From contig JASFBI010000081.1 in assembly GCA_030149595.1 (NCBI GenBank), positions 1 through 7,501 of the forward strand: DNA of 7,501 nucleotides, in the 5' to 3' direction. Numbering within the stretch: position 1 is the first letter of the stretch; each line of letters starts with the position of its first letter. Origin of the DNA: Desulfobacterales bacterium. GTDB taxonomy: Bacteria > Desulfobacterota > Desulfobacteria > Desulfobacterales > DAOWNP01. The notes below the pieces were generated by a model. That model did not search any database. It was not told the DNA's origin and worked only from the letters and a program-made list of their open reading frames with translations. Shown piece after piece: positions 1 through 4,170 of this stretch. Position numbers and translations under genes: made by a program.

Positions 1-451
1 TTCGTTCCTGAAGATTATAAAATGGAATTTCCTCTTCAGTATGAATTGCTTCACCTGTTTTTGGATCTTTATATAAAAGACGCTCAACCGGTTCTTTTTT
101 AATAATTGTTTTTTGTATAATATCTTCCACATCAGAAGGCTTGACTTTTTGATAAAAAAGCCCCTGTGGTTTTATAAGAACCAGAGGACCTTTTGAACAT
201 AACCCCTGGCAGCCGGTAGCTTTGATCCCTGGCATAATTTTGGCATCAATATCTATTTCTGCACAAATTTTTTTAAAAGCATCTATAACTTCTACACTGC
301 CATTTGCTATGCATCCAGTTCCATGGCAGATTAATATTTCCGGTCTGTTTGGATCATGTTTGTCAATAATACTCTGTCTTAAAGCATTTAAATCTTCATG
401 GGATTTAAGACTTATACTATCAATATCTATTGCAGTATTTCCATTGCTCAT
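1..451 (-). CDS. nuoF: NuoF-like NADH-binding flavoprotein subunit, N-terminal part (cut by window edge)
   Basis: Reading the minus strand from the ATG at 451-449 gives 150 open codons that run off the window. The visible part is the N-terminal thioredoxin-like [2Fe-2S] ferredoxin domain found on NuoF relatives of NADP-reducing or electron-bifurcating hydrogenases and NADH-linked formate dehydrogenases (HndC/HydB type). Its four cysteines are C42 and C47 (ICHGTGC) and C81 and C85 (TGCQGLC). The linker that follows (EPVERLLYKDPKTGE, then EEEIPFY) is typical of the lead-in to the FMN/NADH-binding domain, which lies outside the window. A strong ribosome site (GGAAGGA) lies 6 bases before the ATG, and the gene starts 22 bp after nuoE ends, so the two are one operon. 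The expected role is soluble NAD(P)H oxidation or reduction coupled to a downstream redox enzyme. The partner enzyme cannot be read here, so hydrogenase versus formate dehydrogenase is undecided. Confidence 0.9.
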   Translation of the reverse strand, partial: MSNGNTAIDIDSISLKSHEDLNALRQSIIDKHDPNRPEILICHGTGCIANGSVEVIDAFKKICAEIDIDAKIMPGIKATGCQGLCSKGPLVLIKPQGLFYQKVKPSDVEDIIQKTIIKKEPVERLLYKDPKTGEAIHTEEEIPFYNLQER

Positions 452-473
452 TTTTCTTCCTTCCATGCGCCAC

Positions 474-938
474 TTATTTTGATTCGATTTTTTTTAGTAT
501 TTTTTTAATTTTTCCAGCTGTAATATTAGTTTCATATTTTTCATCAACTAATAAAACTGGTGCCAAAGCACAGGCACCAACACAGTTTACCGTATTTAAT
601 GTATACATCATATCTTTTGTGGTCTCTTCGCTATTGATGTTGAGTTTTCGTTCTAACTCTTCAACAATACGTTGTCCACCTTTTAAGTGACAGGCTGTAC
701 CAAGACAAACCCGCAATTCGTGTTCACCTTTTGGTTCTAACCTGAATGATTGATAAAAAGTGGCTACTGAGTATGCCTGGGTTATTGGTACTCCTGTATA
801 ATCAGATACTAACTGCATGGAGTCTTTAGATATATATCCATATTCGGACTGGATATCCTGCAATAAAAAAATTAGAAATTCGGATTTCTCTGGATAGTGT
901 TCCAAAATTTCATCTATGGCTTTAGCCTGATGTTCCAT
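474..938 (-). CDS. nuoE: NuoE-like [2Fe-2S] thioredoxin-fold subunit
   Basis: A 154-residue protein of normal length for the 24-kDa NuoE/HndA/HydC family. Residues 1-65 form the helical N-terminal part (YGYISKDS, then PITQAYSVATFYQSF, both family hallmarks). The thioredoxin-like [2Fe-2S] domain follows, with ligands C78 and C83 (VCLGTAC) and C119 and C123 (CVGAC). It would pass electrons between the flavin of its NuoF partner, encoded immediately downstream, and other Fe-S clusters. The absence of other complex I genes beside it favours a soluble complex (NAD(P)-linked hydrogenase or formate dehydrogenase) over respiratory complex I; this is inference. The start is set by AAGGAGAA at plus positions 951-944, 5 bases before the ATG. 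Expression is probably from the sigma-54 promoter at 1203-1189, giving a leader of about 240 nt that contains two copies of the 78-bp element. Confidence 0.93.
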   Translation of the reverse strand: MEHQAKAIDEILEHYPEKSEFLIFLLQDIQSEYGYISKDSMQLVSDYTGVPITQAYSVATFYQSFRLEPKGEHELRVCLGTACHLKGGQRIVEELERKLNINSEETTKDMMYTLNTVNCVGACALAPVLLVDEKYETNITAGKIKKILKKIESK

Positions 939-956
939 GTCTGTTCTCCTTAATTT

Positions 957-1034
957 TATATGAAACTCTGTCTAACAGACCGTAATCATGAGAGTTTCAA
1001 TTTTCGTTGTGGTAGATAAATCTGCCATGTATGT
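957..1034. repeat. 78-bp interspersed element, copy 1 (full)
   Basis: This is the first of three related copies, immediately followed by copy 2 with an exact 78-bp period. It contains an outer dyad TGAAACTCT (961-969) with AGAGTTTCA (991-999), an inner GTCT-AAC-AGAC hairpin, and a second dyad TGGTAGAT-AA-ATCTGCCA near its right end (one G:T pair). It differs from the distant copy at 3747 by about five substitutions over 78 bp, as counted by eye. It lies within the predicted 5' leader of nuoE, ending about 20 bp before the start codon. No coding potential was seen. It may be a REP/MITE-like element, an RNA structure, or a protein-binding site. Confidence 0.85.
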
Positions 1035-1097
1035 TATATGAAACTCTGTCTAACAGACCGTAATTATGAGAGTTTCATTTTTCGTTGTGGTCGATAA
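1035..1097. repeat. 78-bp interspersed element, copy 2 (3' part replaced)
   Basis: This copy matches copy 1 from TATATGAAAC through GATAAA, keeping the TGAAACTCT/AGAGTTTCA outer dyad and the GTCT-AAC-AGAC hairpin. It then diverges after about 1097, so the terminal ATCTGCCA arm is missing and unrelated sequence with its own ATAACC/GGTTAT dyad (1101-1128) takes its place. It is directly joined to copy 1 in the same orientation, which suggests tandem duplication followed by decay of the outer unit. Confidence 0.8.
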
Positions 1098-1188
1098 AGA
1101 ATAACCATGCTCCGGCCATGCCGGTTATATTGTTACAAACTGAATCTACCTGGTTGTTATTATCTAAATATTTTTAATTAAACTCTAT

Positions 1189-1203
1189 GCAAGCCGTGTG
1201 CCA
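1189..1203 (-). promoter_or_regulatory. Sigma-54 (-24/-12) promoter for nuoE operon
   Basis: The minus strand reads TGGCAC-ACGGC-TTGC, a perfect fit to the sigma-54 core TGGCAC-N5-TTGC with the invariant GG and GC exactly placed. The start site would fall near position 1178, about 240 bp before the nuoE ATG. A sigma-54 activator gene lies just upstream on the same strand, and dyad sites sit at a normal enhancer distance. These two facts support function independently of the motif match. Confidence 0.9.
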
Positions 1204-1229
1204 TTATGTAAGCGATTGATTTCATAGGC

Positions 1230-1235
1230 TATAAT
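1230..1235 (+). promoter_or_regulatory. Possible plus-strand -10 box
   Basis: An exact TATAAT on the plus strand lies 12 bp before a strong ribosome site (GGAGGAGGG). The matching -35 region is poor (TGTAAG at 17-bp spacing, no TGn extension), so this could be chance in AT-rich DNA. If real, it would fire away from nuoE across the predicted enhancer. Confidence 0.25.
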
Positions 1236-1259
1236 TAGGTTTGGTATGGAGGAGGGTAG

Positions 1260-1298
1260 ATGTTTAAAAGAGACATGGAGATTATATATGATATTTGA
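1260..1298 (+). CDS. Possible 12-codon leader-type ORF
   Basis: ATG to TGA encodes MFKRDMEIIYDI. It is preceded at 4-5 bases by GGAGGAGGG, the best plus-strand ribosome site in the gap, and its stop codon touches the first base of the 24-bp inverted repeat. There are no homologues I recognise, and a peptide this short cannot be judged by composition. It may be a leader peptide for a plus-strand RNA or simply chance. I list it because ribosome site, start, stop and hairpin are tightly packed. Confidence 0.2.
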   Translation: MFKRDMEIIYDI

Positions 1299-1352
1299 TC
1301 TGTTTAAGATAAAATGAAACAGCCAGGATGTTTCATTTTATCTTAAACAGAT
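1298..1352. promoter_or_regulatory. Perfect 24-bp inverted repeat: probable enhancer (two adjacent dyads)
   Basis: Positions 1298-1321 and 1329-1352 are exact reverse complements around a 7-base centre (GCCAGGA). Inside, four 7-mers start every 14 bp: TGTTTAA (1301), TGAAACA (1315), TGTTTCA (1329) and TTAAACA (1343). This equals two TGTTTMA-N7-TKAAACA dyads in mirror arrangement. The block lies about 120-175 bp upstream of the predicted sigma-54 start, a typical place for an activator's upstream site. No T-run flanks it on either strand, so an intrinsic terminator is unlikely. Binding by the adjacent regulator is inferred from position only. Confidence 0.7.
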
Positions 1353-1419
1353 GTGTTTGTATGCAGAAGAAAACAGTTATATTTTAAACGGTTATGAAAA
1401 TAGGTGAGTGCTTTAATAA

Positions 1420-1457
1420 CATCTGAAACATCTGAAACATCTGAAACATCTGAAACT
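1420..1457. repeat. 9-bp tandem repeat (CATCTGAAA x 4)
   Basis: There are four exact copies of CATCTGAAA (1420-1455) followed by CT. They create three TGAAACA words (1424, 1433, 1442) and one TGAAACT (1451), all in one orientation at 9-bp spacing. TGAAACA is the same half-site found in the inverted repeat at 1298-1352. The array lies about 245-280 bp upstream of the sigma-54 start and begins 13 bp past the regulator's stop codon. It may be an accessory binding array or a slippage-prone microsatellite. Confidence 0.85.
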
Positions 1458-1471
1458 ATTCAGGTTTTTTT
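1448..1471 (+). terminator. Weak intrinsic terminator, plus strand
   Basis: The last tandem-repeat unit forms a stem with what follows: ATCTGAA (1448-1454), loop ACTA, TTCAGGT (1459-1465, one wobble pair), running into a T-run (1465-1471). It would stop plus-strand transcription from the gap before it enters the regulator gene antisense. On the minus strand the same stem lacks a T-run after it, so it is not a good terminator for the regulator. Confidence 0.35.
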
Positions 1472-3155
1472 ATTCTATTTCCAGTTTTTTAATAAGTCTC
1501 CACAAAGATGTTCGGCTTATGGATAAAAGGTCAGCTGCTTTTTGTCGTTTACCATCACAAAGTGAAAGGGCGTGCAAAATTGCTTTTTTCCCCGGTTTTT
1601 TAACAGTAAACAGAGTTTTTTGGGGAGTTAATTGTTGTTCTTTTGTATTGAACTCTTTAAAATCTGGAAGCTTGCTTAAAAATATAACAGGTCCTTTTGT
1701 AAAAACAAAGGCATGTTCTATAATTTGTTTCAGCTCCCTGACATTTCCGGGAAAATTATACTGCCTGAAAAAGCGCATTACTTTTGTATCAACAGAACGG
1801 ATCTCTTTTTTATATTTTTTGTTAAATAGTTTTATAAAATGAGTGACAAGCAGAGGAATATCTTCTTTTTTTTCCCGAAGTGGCGGCAGGGTCAAAGAAA
1901 CAGTACGCAGACGATAGTAAAAATCTTCTCTAAACGATTTGTCGGCAATGGCTTTAGTTAGATTTTTATTGGTGGCACTGATAATTCTGGCGGTCATGTC
2001 AATGGATTGTGTGCCTCCCACACGTTCAAACTCTCTTTGATCAAGAACGCGAAGCAGTTTCACCTGTAATTCAGGTTTAAGTTCCCCTATTTCGTCAAGA
2101 AACAGGGTTCCTGTCCCAGCCAGTTCAAATCTGCCGATTTTTAAACGGTCAGCTCCTGTAAATGCTGATTTTTCATGTCCGAAAAGCTCGGATTCCAGCA
2201 GGCTTTCAGCAAAAGCTGAACAGTTAACAGCAATATATGGTTCTTTTTTCCGCATGGAATGAGTATGAATTGCTTTGGCAACAATATCTTTACCTGTTCC
2301 ATTCTCCCCGCATATGAGGATGTTTGCATCACTTTCTGCTATATCGGGCAGCATGGCAAACAGCTGCTGCATTTTTTCGCTTTTCCCGATAATATTTTCA
2401 AATGAGTGGTGATATTTTACTGTATCTGCCAGATATGTTTTTTGTTGAACCGGGAGAAATGTTTCTATAGCTCCTGAAATTTCTCCTAATCTATTTTTAA
2501 GCACACTTGTATTTGCTATAATAGTCTGTCTTGTGCCGTCCTTATTAAATATTTTTATCTCCTGATTTATATAGGTTTCAGAGTTATTCATGCTTTTACG
2601 TAAAGGGCACAGGTTTTTACAAATATCTGATTTAAAAATTTCCCAGCAATATTTTCCTATTACTTCCTTGGATTTATAACCTGTGATTTTCTCAGCTGTT
2701 TTATTAAAATATGAAATCTGCCAGTTGGTTGTTATGGTAAACAGGCCTTCAGGCAGTTCATCTAATACATTATCATGTTCCGGTAGATTATAAACAGATC
2801 TCTTTTTTTTTGCTTTTTCAAAACAGAGAATTACACCTGTAACATCCTGTTTTGAATCAAAAACAGGATGTACAGAATAGCTGCATAAAAATTCACTTGT
2901 ACCTTTATATAGAAGTTCTATTTCTAATCCGGCTTTTGTTTTTTTGTTTTTTACAGCATAACTTATTGCAGATTTTACCTTAATTAAGTCTTTTTCACAA
3001 AAAAGTTTATATAGAGGAAAAAGTGTCCCTGGCTTTGGTTCATGCCCAATAAGCCAGCTTATAACATGGTTTGTACTCATGGTCAAAAAAGACGGGGTGA
3101 GTGCTATAAATCCGTCTGATGTTTGTATTGGATATGGCTGCTCTAACTTTGGCAT
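1470..3155 (-). CDS. Sigma-54-dependent transcriptional activator (PAS, AAA+, Fis HTH)
   Basis: A 561-residue bacterial enhancer-binding protein. Residues 1-115 are a divergent sensory region I cannot assign firmly. Residues 130-235 are a PAS domain (ELPEGLFTITTNWQISYFN, then ITGYKSKEVIGK) carrying C170, C179 and C183 in a C-X8-C-X3-C pattern, a possible redox or Fe-S sensor. The AAA+ domain spans 252-485, with Walker A GENGTGKD (283-290), the sigma-54 loop SAFTGA (330-335, first residue S instead of the usual G), Walker B TLFLDE (350-355), arginine fingers in FREDFYYRLR (408-417) and sensor II NVREL. A Fis-type HTH ends the protein (525-560, RQKAADLLSISRTSLWRLIKKL). There is no response-regulator receiver domain, so the signal is likely sensed directly. 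It starts 3 bp after the NifU-like gene, whose last codons supply the GAGAGA ribosome site, so translation is probably coupled. The likely target is the nuoE promoter. Confidence 0.95.
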   Translation of the reverse strand: MPKLEQPYPIQTSDGFIALTPSFLTMSTNHVISWLIGHEPKPGTLFPLYKLFCEKDLIKVKSAISYAVKNKKTKAGLEIELLYKGTSEFLCSYSVHPVFDSKQDVTGVILCFEKAKKKRSVYNLPEHDNVLDELPEGLFTITTNWQISYFNKTAEKITGYKSKEVIGKYCWEIFKSDICKNLCPLRKSMNNSETYINQEIKIFNKDGTRQTIIANTSVLKNRLGEISGAIETFLPVQQKTYLADTVKYHHSFENIIGKSEKMQQLFAMLPDIAESDANILICGENGTGKDIVAKAIHTHSMRKKEPYIAVNCSAFAESLLESELFGHEKSAFTGADRLKIGRFELAGTGTLFLDEIGELKPELQVKLLRVLDQREFERVGGTQSIDMTARIISATNKNLTKAIADKSFREDFYYRLRTVSLTLPPLREKKEDIPLLVTHFIKLFNKKYKKEIRSVDTKVMRFFRQYNFPGNVRELKQIIEHAFVFTKGPVIFLSKLPDFKEFNTKEQQLTPQKTLFTVKKPGKKAILHALSLCDGKRQKAADLLSISRTSLWRLIKKLEIE

Positions 3156-3158
3156 GTA

Positions 3159-3590
3159 TTATCTCTCAGCTTGCTTTTTCCCATAAATTTTTTTACATGG
3201 AGAACGCTGAAGTTTTTGATAATTGAAAAGGGCAAGATAAAATGCACCTGTAGCTAGTTCAGCACAATGGGTATCTTTTTCAGGCAGGGTTTCTAAATAA
3301 TTAACAATATCCTCAGAAGTTATGTCCCATGCGTTTTTTATTGTTTTTCCATTTGACAGATAAACTACTGTGTTTGCACAGGCATTTGTATTTAAACATC
3401 CATTGGTTTTAAATAATATACGATGAATACAACCTTGAGCTACCATTAGAAAAAATTCGATTGTGTCACCACATTGACCAGTTCGTTTTCCATAACCGTC
3501 AGGATTATCTAATCTTTTATTATTATCTGTGTTAAATGCCATTTCAATATAATGTCTGGAATGATTTTTCATTGATTTACTGTTTTTCAT
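3159..3590 (-). CDS. NifU/IscU-like Fe-S cluster scaffold protein
   Basis: A 143-residue protein, close to the usual length of a stand-alone IscU/NifU N-terminal domain. The three scaffold cysteines are in place: C40 in GQCGD (with the conserved aspartate at 42), C65 in KTNGC and C109 in DTHCAELA. The IscU-like DITSEDI segment lies between them. Extra cysteines occur at C54, C71 and C132, and the C-terminus is rich in lysine and arginine. No cysteine desulfurase or other isc/suf gene is nearby. It shares an operon with the sigma-54 regulator instead (3-bp gap), suggesting dedicated cluster supply to the regulator's cysteines or to the NuoEF-containing enzyme; this is inference. I chose the first ATG because AGGT lies 8 bases upstream; the internal ATGs at codons 7 and 17 lack ribosome sites. 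Confidence 0.88.
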   Translation of the reverse strand: MKNSKSMKNHSRHYIEMAFNTDNNKRLDNPDGYGKRTGQCGDTIEFFLMVAQGCIHRILFKTNGCLNTNACANTVVYLSNGKTIKNAWDITSEDIVNYLETLPEKDTHCAELATGAFYLALFNYQKLQRSPCKKIYGKKQAER

Positions 3591-3642
3591 ATTCTACCTG
3601 CTTATAAATTACTTATAATTTTTTTTAAAAAGTCACTTAAAG

Positions 3643-3672
3643 TTCATATCAAAAGTATAATTATAACGTCAA
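3643..3672 (-). promoter_or_regulatory. Candidate sigma-70 promoter for the nifU-like/regulator operon
   Basis: On the minus strand TTGACG (3672-3667) and TATGAA (3648-3643) are separated by 18 bp. This matches the -35 box at five of six positions and the -10 box at four of six. The start would lie near 3636, some 46 bases before the ATG. No -24/-12 motif was found upstream of this operon, so constitutive sigma-70 expression of the regulator is the simplest model. Confidence 0.45.
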
Positions 3673-3746
3673 CTTATTAATTCTACTTTTAATATGATTT
3701 TAAATTACCTGGAAATAGTTTAAAAATGTTTGTTTCACTATATTTT

Positions 3747-3830
3747 TATATGAAACTCCGTCCAACAGACCGTATTTATGAGAGTTTCAATTTTCGTTGT
3801 GGCAGATAAATCTGCCATGTATGTTATATA
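3747..3830. repeat. 78-bp interspersed element, copy 3
   Basis: Nearly identical to copy 1 at 957-1034 and in the same orientation, about 2.8 kb away. The right-hand dyad is perfect here (TGGCAGAT-AA-ATCTGCCA, 3800-3817) and the outer TGAAACTC/GAGTTTCA stem is kept. The inner GTCT-AAC-AGAC stem is weakened to GTCC-AAC-AGAC. It lies upstream of the nifU-like operon and its candidate promoter, whereas copies 1 and 2 lie downstream of a promoter, so a single shared regulatory position is not obvious. Confidence 0.85.
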
Positions 3831-4170
3831 AAGCATATATCCCTATCATGTAAATTAAGTATGAATAGTTTTCTCCTCTAACAAACAAAATTTTAAAAAA
3901 GAGCTGTGCTTACAATATGGCGTTTAAATTACTTAATTAGAAATTAATCAAAGGGTTGGACATGACAGAAATTTTATTCTGTTAGTCAGAGGTGTTTTTT
4001 TTTATAAAAGAATTAAACCATGAGTATATTCAAGGTTTAAAATAAAACCGTCTTTCATATAAAATTAACTGTTGTATAAGTTGGTGGTTGTATGGGATTA
4101 TTTTTTCTGTAAAAGCTTGCTTTAAAAGTAGTGGCTACTGTTTTTTTTTAAAAAAAAGGGGTTATGTGAA

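Larger units (their letters stand above)
939..1469. other. 531-bp regulatory gap between regulator and nuoE
   Basis: There is no convincing protein gene of normal size here. From nuoE outward the gap holds two tandem 78-bp-type elements (957-1097) and a small dyad (ATAACC at 1101-1106 with GGTTAT at 1123-1128, plus an inner CCGG-N5-CCGG). Next come a -24/-12 promoter (1189-1203), a plus-strand TATAAT with a tiny ORF (1230-1298), a 24-bp perfect inverted repeat (1298-1352), a 9-bp tandem repeat (1420-1455) and a weak plus-strand hairpin with a T-run (1448-1471). Most of it reads as control region for nuoE, with the enhancer elements placed between the regulator gene and its probable target. 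Confidence 0.75.
3591..4170. other. 580-bp AT-rich divergent gap between the NifU-like gene and speA
   Basis: This gap separates the minus-strand nifU-like/regulator operon from plus-strand speA. I see a candidate minus-strand promoter (3643-3672), a TGTTTCA (3731-3737) and TGAAACT (3751-3757) pair, and the third 78-bp element. A small hairpin, ACAGAA-ATTTTA-TTCTGT (3965-3982), lies 12 bases before a T9 run and is too far from it to be a good terminator. The gap ends in T9A8 (4141-4157) just before the speA ribosome site. Possible speA -10 boxes are TATAAA (4058) and TATAAG (4075), but neither has a good -35. No gene is supported here. Confidence 0.65.

Noticed and set aside
222..690. Two 86-codon plus-strand ORFs with hydrophobic stretches
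   Set aside because: They lie antisense to the nuoF/nuoE genes, whose cysteine motifs are intact. Hydrophobicity is a by-product of reading the reverse strand.
957..1097. Possible mini CRISPR array (repeats containing GAAAC/GTTTC)
   Set aside because: The whole 78-bp period repeats, including what would be the spacer, and the distant copy shares that same stretch. No cas gene is present.
1298..1352. Long hairpin as terminator of the regulator gene
   Set aside because: No T-run follows on either strand, it lies over 110 bp past the regulator's stop, and its internal half-site spacing fits an enhancer better.
3963..4003. Intrinsic terminator (stem ACAGAA/TTCTGT and T9)
   Set aside because: Twelve bases separate the 6-bp stem from the T-run, and no upstream plus-strand gene needs a terminator there.
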